Below are positions 24,348 through 33,409 of a DNA stretch of 64,000 nt, piece after piece. The notes beneath the pieces were generated by a model. It was not told the DNA's origin, ran no database searches, and saw only the letters and a list, made by a program, of their open reading frames with translations. The stretch comes from Actinomycetota bacterium (GTDB taxonomy: Bacteria; Actinomycetota; Acidimicrobiia; IMCC26256; PALSA-610): NCBI GenBank assembly GCA_005773635.1, contig SXHN01000052.1, positions 26,786 through 90,785 on the forward strand, given 5' to 3'. The position numbers and the translations under genes are program-made. Positions within the stretch are counted from its first letter, which is position 1, and every line of letters starts with the position of its first letter.

Positions 24348-25246
24348 CCGATTCCAACTTCTCGTTCGAGGTGAGCCATATCGGGCGCAAAACGATCGAC
24401 CAATTGCGCGCGGATGGCATCCGCGACCGCTGACTTGGGAGCGGCGTTCCACGGCTCGACATTGGTCAAATTCTGCTGTTCGATGTCCAGGAACGAAGTC
24501 ACTTGATCAAAAACAAGCTGGGTCGTCTGATAGAAGTCTTCGCTACGCAGTATGAGTACGGCATCACGACCGTACAGACCCAGCCAACGCTGCAACGAAG
24601 GCCAGTAGTGACTCTGCGCCGCATACGACTGCTGTTCGTGAGGAAACGACCTACCGATCTCGCCAGCAAGGAGCCGCTGTTGGTCGTCGCCTACACGATG
24701 TTGTTCAGCTGCAAGCGCCGCTTCGAACGACAACGTCTCGACTCCGTTCCGGGTCTGTTCACTCCAGTGAGAGAACGTCCGCTCCACGGGCTCGCGCAGC
24801 ATCACGATGATCTTTGCGCGGGGAAGTAACTCACTCGCTCGTTGCGCGGCGAGGGGATGGAACAAGTAATACGGCGAGGCCTCTCCAGCGAGTTGAGCGT
24901 GGCGCCGCCGTGCAGACGATGTCAGGAAATGCCCCTGATACCACGAAGGTCCATGGTGATAGTTCGAATCGAAATAATGAACCCCCTTTTGATTTTCGCG
25001 CATCATCGGAAGACGCGAGGTTGGGAACAGCGGCGCGATCTGGCGGTGAGTCTCGAGGTATCGAAACAGTGATGTTGACCCACTGCGCTTCGTACCGACG
25101 ATCAGAAAATCAGGAAGTGGCCGCCAGCGAGCGGTCACAGTGCCGAACCCTTGCACCGCGGCCCGACCGTAACGGCGGACCTGCGTGGCGACGCGCGGAA
25201 CCAGGACCTTGCTGGCGCTGTGTGATGATTGTGCTTGCGCGACCAC
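24338..25246 (-). CDS. PAPS-dependent sulfotransferase
   Basis: The 302-residue protein has the two PAPS-binding motifs of carbohydrate/protein sulfotransferases: FLIVGTKRSGSTSLFRYL (5'-phosphosulfate loop, about residues 47-64) and KIIVMLREPVERTFSHW (3'-phosphate loop, about 145-161). YLFHPLAA and the long helical centre fit the HS-NST-like family. The start is GTG, five bases after the stop of the giant PKD protein, so the genes are co-transcribed. The likely acceptor is a glycan or a protein-linked sugar on the surface, inferred from the neighbourhood only. Confidence 0.88.
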   Translation of the reverse strand: MVAQAQSSHSASKVLVPRVATQVRRYGRAAVQGFGTVTARWRPLPDFLIVGTKRSGSTSLFRYLETHRQIAPLFPTSRLPMMRENQKGVHYFDSNYHHGPSWYQGHFLTSSARRRHAQLAGEASPYYLFHPLAAQRASELLPRAKIIVMLREPVERTFSHWSEQTRNGVETLSFEAALAAEQHRVGDDQQRLLAGEIGRSFPHEQQSYAAQSHYWPSLQRWLGLYGRDAVLILRSEDFYQTTQLVFDQVTSFLDIEQQNLTNVEPWNAAPKSAVADAIRAQLVDRFAPDMAHLEREVGIGWE

Positions 25247-25251
25247 TGCGC

Positions 25252-28200
25252 TCAGGTTACGGTCACCGATTGGGCCAAGACCGTCTTGACGCCGAGATTG
25301 TCAGTGACCGTCAATGTCACACTTCTGGGTCCTGGCACCAGGTACACATGGCTTGAGGTCACACCCGTCGTCACTGTCCCGTCGCCCCATACCCATTCGT
25401 AGCTCACGATCGAATCGTCGTCGATGGACCCACTTGCATCGACGTTGCAGGTCAACGCGCCAGCGCAGTCGGCAGTGAAGGCCGCGACTGGAGGCAAGTT
25501 TGCGGGTCGAACTGCGAAGTCATCGAACGAGAACACCAACGGATAACTCTGGTTCGCGGAATAGCCCTGCAGACCCGCAACGCCAGCTACTTGCAGCGAC
25601 GCGGTGCTGTCGGTGACGCTCACCAACCACGAAGAAGGTTCACTGGTGCCATCCATCCAGACCTTGATGCGAATCGTGGTCGGATTCGTACCACTCACAT
25701 TCATGCGCACTCGATAGACCGCGTTCACGGTTGCCGAAAGCCCGGTGCTGACTTCGCTACCAATCACTTGTGCAGCGCCGCCGGCCTGTCTGTAGGCGGC
25801 CGCGTGAACCGAGGCACTCGAGAATCGAATACGAGCCCGATATTCCTGACTCGTTGCGATATATCGGCCCGAGATGCTGGCCCACGAGCCTGCGCCCGTC
25901 TGGGCCACATTGAAACTGACCTTGGTTTGCACGTCGAGGTCGGTACCCGAAACCGTCGCCAAACGCGCCGCAAGGTTCGTACCACTCGATGGGATGGTCA
26001 TCTTCGCAGAACCGCCATTGACGCCGAAATTGCTCGCCGTACCGGGGGTCGTCCAAACACCGCCAAGATCTGAAGTACCCCAACCGCTGGTCGTCGTTCG
26101 ACTAAACGCATCCGAAGCGAACAGTGTCGGGCTCACCGCAGGGGCAACCACGATGAGCGCCGAGACTGTCGTAGATGCACCGTCGTCATCGACGACGGTG
26201 AGTGTTACTGGCCATTCGCCAGCAAGCGCGTAGGTGTGGTTGGTCGTGACGCCAGTGGCGGTGCCACCATCGCCCAACGTCCACACATACGACACGATTG
26301 TGCCGTCAGGGTCACCCGATGCGGCAGCATCGAACGTACATGACAGCAGCGTGCAGTTCGGGGGAAAGGCAGCTACTGGCGGAGCGTTGACAGAAACCGT
26401 CAGGGAAGTGCTGTCGGTGCCACCCAGATCATCGGTGACAGTGAGCGTAACTAGATAGCTCCCACCAGTTGCGTACGCGTGGCTAGCCGACGCGGTCGTC
26501 GAAGTTGCTCCGTCACCGAAGTCCCAGAGGTATCCAACTACTACCCCATCGGCGTCGGCGGACGTCGCAGCGTCAACATCGCACGTCAACGCAGCGCATA
26601 CTTCGCTGAAGCTCGCTGTGGGCGCTACGTTCGCGATTGCATTCGCGGTGAAGCTGTCTGTGGCCCCAACGTCATCTGTGACCGTAAGCGTCACAACGTA
26701 CAAGCCCGCAGCCGCGTAGGTGTGCGTTGGAGCGACACCAGCAGCGTTCTGCGCGTCGCCGAGGTCCCAGTCGTAAGTCACAATCGAACCACCGGGGTCG
26801 ACAGATGTAGCTGCGTCGAAGTCGCACAGGTACTCACTACACGAAACCGTAAATGCTGCCGTTGGCGCACTGTTCACAACCACATCATGGAGTGTGGTGT
26901 TGGTTCCACCCAGATCATCGGTAATCGTGAACGCGACCGAATACGTGCCCGCTGCAGCGTAAACATGATTGGGTTGGGCACCCGTGCCGCTCGCCGATGC
27001 GTCTCCGAAATCCCAGGCGTACGAAGCGATGATGCCGTCGGTGTCCGTCGACGCCGAGCCGTCGAAATCACAGGAAAGCTCTGTGCACACCTCGCCAAAT
27101 GAAGCAGCTGGAGCAACATTCGCGACCGCGGCACTCACCTCATCATCGGTCGCGCTCTGGTCGTCGGTGACCGTGAGCGTCACGACATACGAACCCGCCG
27201 CTGCATAGGTGTGCGTTGGAGATACGCCGGTGTCGAATTGTCCGTCTCCAAAATCCCACGAATACGATTGAATCGTGCCATCGATGTCACTCGATGCCGA
27301 CGCGTCGAATTGACAATCGTAGTTCGCGCATACGGAGGTAAAGCTTGCAACTGGAGGAGTGTTCACTTGCACTGAGACAGTTTCGGTATCGGTGAGACCC
27401 AGAGCGTCGGTGACGGTCAGGAGTACGTCGAAGGTTCCCGATGTCGCGAAGGTGTGCTGTGCCGTGACACCGACAGCCGATCCGCCGTCGCTGAACGCCC
27501 ACTCGTACGAGGCAATGCTTCCTTCGGGGTCACTCGATGATGAAGCATCAAAGTCGCACAGCAACGAAGTGCAATTGTGTATGAATGCTGCAACCGGTGG
27601 ACCATTCACGACGGCTACGCGAGTGGTCACCGACGCAAGGCCGGTGTTGTCGACAACGGTAAGCGTCACGGTATAGGTACCGGGCGCAGAGTAGATGTGT
27701 GCCGGGTTGACTCCGATGCCAGTCCCACCGTCGCCGAAGCTCCAGATATACGACGCGATCGCGACGTCGTCACTCGATGCAGCGGCATCGTTGTCACAGG
27801 TCATCGCGGTGCAACTCACCACAAACGACGCCACCGGAGCGGTATTTGCTGGTCCGACTACAAAATCGTCGAAGCTAAAGATCACCGGCGCAACAGTTCC
27901 GGCGTCGTAACTGCTGAGCCCAACCGCTCCAGCCCCTTGAATCGACGCGGTCGAATCGGTTCGAACCAAGAGCCATGCCGCGGGCTCCGAAGTGCCATCG
28001 ACCCACACCTTGGCGCGGATAGTCGTGGGGTTCACACCGACCGCCTGCGCGCGAACTCGGTAAAACTGATTCGGCACGTACGCGAGACCCGTGCTGATTT
28101 CGGCACCGATCAATGTACTGTTACTTGATCCAGCCAGCTTCGCCGCGGCCAAGAACACCCCGCTCGAGTTTGTCTTGACGCGCACACGATATTCCTGATT

Positions 28201-30650
28201 CGTGGCAACTTTGCGCACCGTTACATTCGACCAATGTCCCGATCCCGTTGCCGCTTTGTCTGCTGCGATCCGCACTCGAACATCAAGGTCATTTCCAACC
28301 AAACCGTTGAGAGCGCTCGCCATCCCGCTGCCGATGGTGGGCGTGCGCTGGGTACCGACAGTTCCATTGACGTTGAAATTGTTCGCCGTACCAGTGTTCG
28401 TCCACGTGCCACCAGAATTGGCATTACCCCATTGTGATGACAGCGTTCGGGTGAAGTCGTCGTTACCGGTAACAAAGGTTGGCAGAACCGGCGCGACGAC
28501 AGCGAACCGCTGGATCGAAGTTGGTTCTCCATCGTCGTCAACGAGGGTGAGCGTAACTGGCCAGGTACCGGCGATGCTGTAAGAGTGCGACGCCACCGCC
28601 GTCGTCGCCGACGTTCCGTCGCCGAATGTCCATAGGTATGTACTGATCACACCGTCGGGATCGAAGGAACCAACGGAGTCATAATTGCACGACATTGCAG
28701 TGCAGGTAACAGTTGCTTGTGCGGTGGGACCGACATTCGGTCCAACAACTGCGATCGACTGGGTTTCGGCATCCGCACCGCCTCGATCATCGATGACAGT
28801 CAATTGAACATCGAAGCTGTTAGTGAAGCCGAAAGTGTGCGTCGCCGTGGGACCGGTCGCGGTGTTTCCGTCACCGAAATCCCATGCATAGCTCTGAATT
28901 ACACCATCACTGTCGGTCGATCCTGAACCGTCGAACGAACAAGTCAGTAAGACGCAGCTGTAGCCGTAGGTGCTGGTCGGCAATGCGTTCGGGCCCAACA
29001 CGGTAATGGTTTGGGAATCGGCATCTTGTGCCGCGTCGTCATCGGTCACGTTCAACACGATGCTGTAGATGTCGGGGCCTGCGAACGTATGCACCACGCT
29101 CACACCGGTACCACCAAGTCCGTCGCCAAAATCCCAGTCGTAGTTTGTGAGCGAGCCATCTGGATCAACGGACCCAGAACCATCGAACGTGCATGTGAGA
29201 TCCACGCAATCGCTGGTGAACGAAGCAGTCGGTGCCTCGTTGACTACGTCAAGACTCTGTGATTCGGTGTCGGTTGCGCCGTAGTTATCCGTGACCGTCA
29301 GCACTGGCTGATACGTCCCGAACGCACTGCCATAGTCGTGCGACGCAGTCAAACCAGTTCCGTTCGAGCCGTCGCCGTAGTCCCACGAATACGTCTGAAT
29401 GGTGCCATCAGAATCCGTCGATGCCGCCGCGTTGAATGAACACGTGCTGTTCACGCACGACGCCGAATACGCAGCAGTTGGGGCGGTATTCACAACCTGC
29501 ATCCGGTAATTGTCGAGAGTCGTGGTCACCGGAGCATTCGTGGCGCTACCGCTGAGATACGTACGCACACCGTGCGCACCAGCCACTTGCAGTTCGGGCT
29601 GGCTGTCCATAGCAACGATCCCCCACGCGCCCGGCTCGGCCGTGCCGGTTGTCCACGCCTTCGCCTCGAGCGTGGTCGGATTCGTGCCGGTGACTCGAAG
29701 ACGTGTCGTAAATAGTCGCCCGGTTGCATAGGTGGCGCCCGCAACATTTATTTCTGAGCCAATTTGCACTTCGGTCGAGGAATTGACGACCTTTGCGAGC
29801 GACAGCTTCACACCGCCGCCTGGAGGAAACCGCAGGCGCAAACGGTATTCGAGGGTGGTTCCTTGCCGGCGCGCAGTCAGGCCAGCGACCTCGCCGTACG
29901 TTCCACCGGTTGGCGCCTTGTTGGTGGAGATGTCAACCACTGTGTCGCTGTCCATCACAAGGGTGCTCGGCAAATACGCAATACGCGCCGCGCCAGCCGT
30001 CGCAGAAATGATCCGACCGGTGCCGCTGCCGACGCTGTAATCAGCAGGGGCAGAACTCAGAGTCCATGGGCCACCGATATCGGCGCTCCCCCATGCATTC
30101 GTCGTGGTTCGACCAAACGCGTCAAAGCCGAGTGTGCCGAGCGGCAAAACAGTGACAGTGAATTGCGAACTAGTTTGTGCGGTTGCACCGTTGCCGTCAT
30201 CAACGACGAGGTTCACCGTGTAGGTACCGGAAGCAGCGAACGAGTGCGTCGTGGTGACACCCGAGCCAGTCGTTGAATCCCCGAAATCCCATGCGTAGCT
30301 CTCAATCGGCGCATCCGGGTCAGTCGAGGCGGACGCGTCGAAGGTACACAGCTGAAACGCACACGAACCGGAGAAACTTGCGGTCGGAGCGAGATTGACC
30401 GAGGTCGCGGTGGCGTAGACCGAACCAGTGGCCGCGTCATTGTCGGTCACTGTCAACGCGACCGTGAAGTCGCCTCCAACGGAGTAGGTATGAACCGCCG
30501 TCGGCCCGCTTGCCGTTTGACCGTCGCCGAAGTCCCAGGAATACTGAACGATGTACCCGTCAGGGTCGCCAGAACCTGTCGACCCAAACGTGCACGTAAG
30601 ATGTGAGCACGATACTGACATCACGGCGCTCGGGGCTACGTTGCCGGGGT
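25252..30650 (-). repeat. 14 PKD repeats and three ~210-residue jelly-roll-like repeats
   Basis: Reading along the gene, PKD 1-2 lie at about 30150-30650, jelly roll 1 at 29500-30150, PKD 3-6 at 28490-29500, jelly roll 2 at 27860-28490, PKD 7-13 at 26135-27860, jelly roll 3 at 25505-26135 and PKD 14 at 25252-25505. Jelly rolls 2 and 3 are most alike (VYRVRMNVSGTNPTTIRIKV versus FYRVRAQAVGVNPTTIRAKV). The repeated unit '2 or more PKD + jelly roll' suggests expansion by duplication. Confidence 0.85.
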
Positions 30651-32997
30651 CTGGTAGCGGAATCGCGACGTTGCGAGAAAACTCACTCGTACTTCCACTC
30701 GGGTTCGTCGTGGTCGCCGTGACCGGCGAGCCCTGCGCAAATGCGGGCACCGGCAAGCGTGCGAATCCTGAACTGTTCGCGACGCCAGTTGTGATGTAGG
30801 TAATCCCAGACCCAAACTGGCTCGCTGGGCGGTCGGCGACGAACAGTTCAATGGTGCAACTCCCGCACGTCTGGGCGTCGACTGAAGCAGACGTGGCGTT
30901 GGAAAGAGTCGGCCCGACAATTGCCTCGTTCACATCGGGATCGGCGTTGCCGGAATTGTTCACGACCCCGAGCGGGGCCAAATCAATTCCAAGCGCCGCA
31001 GTCGACCCAACGCCGTTGTCGTGAATCGAGTTTTGCGTAATGGTGTTGAAATTCGTGGGTGAAATAACTGAGCTCGGTGGGCTCGCTCCAGTTGGAATTA
31101 TCTGGATGCCACTATCGTTATGCGCCACTTCGTTTTGGCTGATAACGGTGTCGAACGCCCCAGCCTCGACGCGGATGCCGGAGAACCCGTTGCCAATGTC
31201 GTTGCCCGATGGGCTGATGCCCACATCATTGCCTTGGACGGTCGAGTGGTGGGTGCCTTTATCGATCCAGATGCCAGCGTCGCTGGCGTTGCCAATGACG
31301 TTGTCGATCACCGATTGGTACGAAATATCTGGATCGCATGCTGTTGAGCAGAATGGATTGCCCTCAAGGCGTACGCCCACCTGACCATGAGCAGTCGCCG
31401 CACTGATCGACTCGCCGTCGAGCGAGGTCCCGATGAAATTGCCAACGACTTGATTGAACATCGTGCCGACGCCGTGAGAAATCTCGACGCCGTTGCCCAG
31501 GTTGCCTGAGATGACGTTGCGTTCGCCCGGCGCAGAACCGCCAATCAAGGTATAGCTCGACCACGTGTTGATATCGATGCCGTGTGACTTTGCGCCGCGC
31601 CTCAACAATCCAGTTGGATCAAGCCCAACAATGTTGTTCTGAATGACGTTGTAATCAGTGTCGTTGTCGTATGTCGCGACGTTTTGGTGCGGGCAACCTG
31701 AAATCACGTTGCGATTAGCGACACCGGGTACGCCAACGTTGTTGTGATGTGCACCACCCTGTATGACAACGCACGTCTTGGAAGCAATGGTCGTGACCAA
31801 AGGATCGGTCGCGCCGTTGGGCAACAAACCAATCAAAGAGCCGACAATGGTGTTGTGATGCGCGTCTGCGCCCAAAAACCAGATGGACCGTCCGAAACTA
31901 TGAATATTCAGGCCGCGAAACGTGAAGTTGGACCCGGTGACCAAGAAGGCATCGAACGCTGAGGGGCCTTGGCCTGCTATTTCGATGCCGTAGTCCGCGT
32001 TCGAAGCAAGTGCGTCAGTATTTGGCGATGAGCCCGGTTGCGAGAATCCATCGATGAGCACCGATGTCACTGAGTTCGTGAGCGTCGGGTAGCGACTTGC
32101 CGGCGTTAACGTCTTCAGGCCACCCCCTGGAATATCGAACTGGATCTCTACAGGAAAGGTGCTGAGATTCGCTTCTTGAATGGCACCCCGAAGCGAACAT
32201 CCTCCGCCGCTGATCGCGCAAACACCGTTGCCAACATTCGAGTCGGTCGCATCGCTGGTGGTGTTGACGACGAAGCTGACTGTCGGACCAGACATCGATT
32301 GCGCGCTCGGCGGGCCAGCCTCGGTCGCAGCCTGTTGTACATCGGCTATTGATACACAGTCGGTCCCGTCACAACTCCCGGCTTCCGTCGCCAGCGTCCA
32401 CTCCGCTTGGGCGGCACCGGCGCTAACGCTCGCTTCCAGAGGCAACGCTGCTTTCGGCGCTTCGGATCGCACCGCCACCGGCGCAGGGTGCCGCGTGCGA
32501 CTACTCCCTACGGTGATCGATGACTCAACCTCAACCGAGGCAGGAATGACGCGCCCGTTTCGGTCAACCAACACTACGTCGCGGAGTTGCAATTCGAAAT
32601 TGCCAAGTGCGCGTGGAGAGAGCACTACATCGGTCACTAATTCCGAGACTGGCGCGCCGCGCTCGGCGTAGAACCCCGTCGTGAGGCCTTCGGCGTGCTC
32701 TATCGTCGTGAGGGCAACGCGATCACTCGGGGATTGCACGCCGTCAAAAGCCAGACCGCCACGGTCGTAGGCCAATGTGAACTGGGCGCCAGCTACATAT
32801 TCACCGTTGCTGATCACTACTTTTGCGTGGATAAGGGAGCCACGCATAATCGCCCCCGGCATTTCGATGGAAACACTTGGTGCGCCGGCACTGCTGGCTT
32901 GCTGCGGTGTAGCGGCGATGAATCCGCCGAGACCCAGCGCAGCCGCACCGATGAAAGCGACCGCGCGGCGACCAACCGGATGTCCCATATTCCCCAT
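25252..32997 (-). CDS. Giant secreted beta-helix / PKD-repeat protein
   Basis: The protein is about 2,581 residues from ATG 32997. A signal peptide follows directly (GRRAVAFIGAAALGLGGFIA, then QQASSA). Then come a cohesin-like beta domain (about 40-165), a right-handed beta-helix (about 237-780) opened by CSLRGAIQEAN, PKD 1-2, a jelly-roll-like domain, PKD 3-6, a second jelly roll, PKD 7-13, a third jelly roll, and PKD 14. Each PKD has a WDFGDG-like core and an extra Cys pair (C-x4-C; C-x5-C in the last). The protein ends directly after PKD 14 with no membrane anchor, LPxTG or dockerin. The frame is open to TTG 33168, but this lies in the promoter. A surface adhesin or matrix role is inferred. 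Confidence 0.88.
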   Translation of the reverse strand: MGNMGHPVGRRAVAFIGAAALGLGGFIAATPQQASSAGAPSVSIEMPGAIMRGSLIHAKVVISNGEYVAGAQFTLAYDRGGLAFDGVQSPSDRVALTTIEHAEGLTTGFYAERGAPVSELVTDVVLSPRALGNFELQLRDVVLVDRNGRVIPASVEVESSITVGSSRTRHPAPVAVRSEAPKAALPLEASVSAGAAQAEWTLATEAGSCDGTDCVSIADVQQAATEAGPPSAQSMSGPTVSFVVNTTSDATDSNVGNGVCAISGGGCSLRGAIQEANLSTFPVEIQFDIPGGGLKTLTPASRYPTLTNSVTSVLIDGFSQPGSSPNTDALASNADYGIEIAGQGPSAFDAFLVTGSNFTFRGLNIHSFGRSIWFLGADAHHNTIVGSLIGLLPNGATDPLVTTIASKTCVVIQGGAHHNNVGVPGVANRNVISGCPHQNVATYDNDTDYNVIQNNIVGLDPTGLLRRGAKSHGIDINTWSSYTLIGGSAPGERNVISGNLGNGVEISHGVGTMFNQVVGNFIGTSLDGESISAATAHGQVGVRLEGNPFCSTACDPDISYQSVIDNVIGNASDAGIWIDKGTHHSTVQGNDVGISPSGNDIGNGFSGIRVEAGAFDTVISQNEVAHNDSGIQIIPTGASPPSSVISPTNFNTITQNSIHDNGVGSTAALGIDLAPLGVVNNSGNADPDVNEAIVGPTLSNATSASVDAQTCGSCTIELFVADRPASQFGSGITYITTGVANSSGFARLPVPAFAQGSPVTATTTNPSGSTSEFSRNVAIPLPDPGNVAPSAVMSVSCSHLTCTFGSTGSGDPDGYIVQYSWDFGDGQTASGPTAVHTYSVGGDFTVALTVTDNDAATGSVYATATSVNLAPTASFSGSCAFQLCTFDASASTDPDAPIESYAWDFGDSTTGSGVTTTHSFAASGTYTVNLVVDDGNGATAQTSSQFTVTVLPLGTLGFDAFGRTTTNAWGSADIGGPWTLSSAPADYSVGSGTGRIISATAGAARIAYLPSTLVMDSDTVVDISTNKAPTGGTYGEVAGLTARRQGTTLEYRLRLRFPPGGGVKLSLAKVVNSSTEVQIGSEINVAGATYATGRLFTTRLRVTGTNPTTLEAKAWTTGTAEPGAWGIVAMDSQPELQVAGAHGVRTYLSGSATNAPVTTTLDNYRMQVVNTAPTAAYSASCVNSTCSFNAAASTDSDGTIQTYSWDYGDGSNGTGLTASHDYGSAFGTYQPVLTVTDNYGATDTESQSLDVVNEAPTASFTSDCVDLTCTFDGSGSVDPDGSLTNYDWDFGDGLGGTGVSVVHTFAGPDIYSIVLNVTDDDAAQDADSQTITVLGPNALPTSTYGYSCVLLTCSFDGSGSTDSDGVIQSYAWDFGDGNTATGPTATHTFGFTNSFDVQLTVIDDRGGADAETQSIAVVGPNVGPTAQATVTCTAMSCNYDSVGSFDPDGVISTYLWTFGDGTSATTAVASHSYSIAGTWPVTLTLVDDDGEPTSIQRFAVVAPVLPTFVTGNDDFTRTLSSQWGNANSGGTWTNTGTANNFNVNGTVGTQRTPTIGSGMASALNGLVGNDLDVRVRIAADKAATGSGHWSNVTVRKVATNQEYRVRVKTNSSGVFLAAAKLAGSSNSTLIGAEISTGLAYVPNQFYRVRAQAVGVNPTTIRAKVWVDGTSEPAAWLLVRTDSTASIQGAGAVGLSSYDAGTVAPVIFSFDDFVVGPANTAPVASFVVSCTAMTCDNDAAASSDDVAIASYIWSFGDGGTGIGVNPAHIYSAPGTYTVTLTVVDNTGLASVTTRVAVVNGPPVAAFIHNCTSLLCDFDASSSSDPEGSIASYEWAFSDGGSAVGVTAQHTFATSGTFDVLLTVTDALGLTDTETVSVQVNTPPVASFTSVCANYDCQFDASASSDIDGTIQSYSWDFGDGQFDTGVSPTHTYAAAGSYVVTLTVTDDQSATDDEVSAAVANVAPAASFGEVCTELSCDFDGSASTDTDGIIASYAWDFGDASASGTGAQPNHVYAAAGTYSVAFTITDDLGGTNTTLHDVVVNSAPTAAFTVSCSEYLCDFDAATSVDPGGSIVTYDWDLGDAQNAAGVAPTHTYAAAGLYVVTLTVTDDVGATDSFTANAIANVAPTASFSEVCAALTCDVDAATSADADGVVVGYLWDFGDGATSTTASASHAYATGGSYLVTLTVTDDLGGTDSTSLTVSVNAPPVAAFPPNCTLLSCTFDAAASGDPDGTIVSYVWTLGDGGTATGVTTNHTYALAGEWPVTLTVVDDDGASTTVSALIVVAPAVSPTLFASDAFSRTTTSGWGTSDLGGVWTTPGTASNFGVNGGSAKMTIPSSGTNLAARLATVSGTDLDVQTKVSFNVAQTGAGSWASISGRYIATSQEYRARIRFSSASVHAAAYRQAGGAAQVIGSEVSTGLSATVNAVYRVRMNVSGTNPTTIRIKVWMDGTSEPSSWLVSVTDSTASLQVAGVAGLQGYSANQSYPLVFSFDDFAVRPANLPPVAAFTADCAGALTCNVDASGSIDDDSIVSYEWVWGDGTVTTGVTSSHVYLVPGPRSVTLTVTDNLGVKTVLAQSVTVT

Positions 32998-33049
32998 CGT
33001 TGTTGATGCGCGTACAGCGAACGTTGCCCCGTTCGATCGCCATTCCGCC

Positions 33050-33066
33050 TTTTCGCGCCGCGAAAA
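33050..33066. promoter_or_regulatory. Perfect 17-bp dyad in the leader of the giant protein gene
   Basis: TTTTCGCG-C-CGCGAAAA (plus-strand reading) lies 53-69 nt before ATG 32997, inside the predicted 5' leader. As RNA it folds into a 7-bp stem with a 3-nt loop; as DNA it is an operator-like palindrome. A second leader hairpin, CGAACG/CGTTCG with a GGGCAA loop, follows near 33018-33035. Confidence 0.45.
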
Positions 33067-33139
33067 AATGGCTGGCTCCTTAGAAATCCTCGCCTCTCCG
33101 CCCGCAAATGACCCGGCGAGATCAGTCATTCGCGCCTCA

Positions 33140-33168
33140 AGTATGGCCCATGCCAGGGCCCGATTCAA
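33140..33168 (-). promoter_or_regulatory. Promoter of the giant secreted protein operon
   Basis: On the minus strand TTGAAT (33168-33163) and CATACT (33145-33140) are separated by 17 nt, a good sigma-70-type spacing. Transcription would start near 33132, giving a ~135-nt leader before ATG 32997. The promoter overlaps the in-frame TTG at 33168, arguing against that start. Confidence 0.5.
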
Positions 33169-33409
33169 GCCGAAACTGCGATTTCGGTGACACTCTCTTC
33201 CTCGGTAAGAATTCGTTCAAGTTGCAACGCGTATCCATCGATGATGTGCGTGCCAGACATGCCGAGCGACCGACGCTTCTCAATGCTCGAAACCATGGTT
33301 GCGTGCCTGATTCGATACCGTTGCTGCTACCCCTGCGCCCAAAGCGTGTACGGGCACGCAGCTACCACGGTGGTCTGCCGATATGAGGGCACAACGTTGG
33401 GAGACTTCG

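Larger units (their letters stand above)
32998..33409. other. 412-nt divergent intergenic region
   Basis: It separates the giant protein gene (minus) from the oxygenase gene (plus). It holds the minus-strand promoter and leader described separately. No convincing plus-strand promoter or reading frame was seen. An SD sequence GGGAG at 33399-33403 serves the oxygenase GTG. Confidence 0.6.

Noticed and set aside
24814..25356. Open frame on the plus strand opposite the sulfotransferase
   Set aside because: It is a shadow of the sulfotransferase gene, whose minus-strand protein has clear PAPS motifs.
26234..28582. Many plus-strand open frames opposite the PKD region
   Set aside because: They mirror the repeated PKD code, recur with the same period and have no protein-like family features.
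25252..30650. CRISPR array because of regular repeats
   Set aside because: The repeats are ~240-nt protein domains in a continuous reading frame, diverged between copies, with no spacers.
32998..33140. Cyclic di-GMP riboswitch in the PKD-protein leader
   Set aside because: The conserved GEMM-type core elements are not present, so only an unassigned structured leader is reported.
32998..33168. Extension of the giant PKD protein to a TTG codon at 33168
   Set aside because: The TTG coincides with the -35 hexamer of a good promoter, and the signal peptide only makes sense from ATG 32997 (or 32988).
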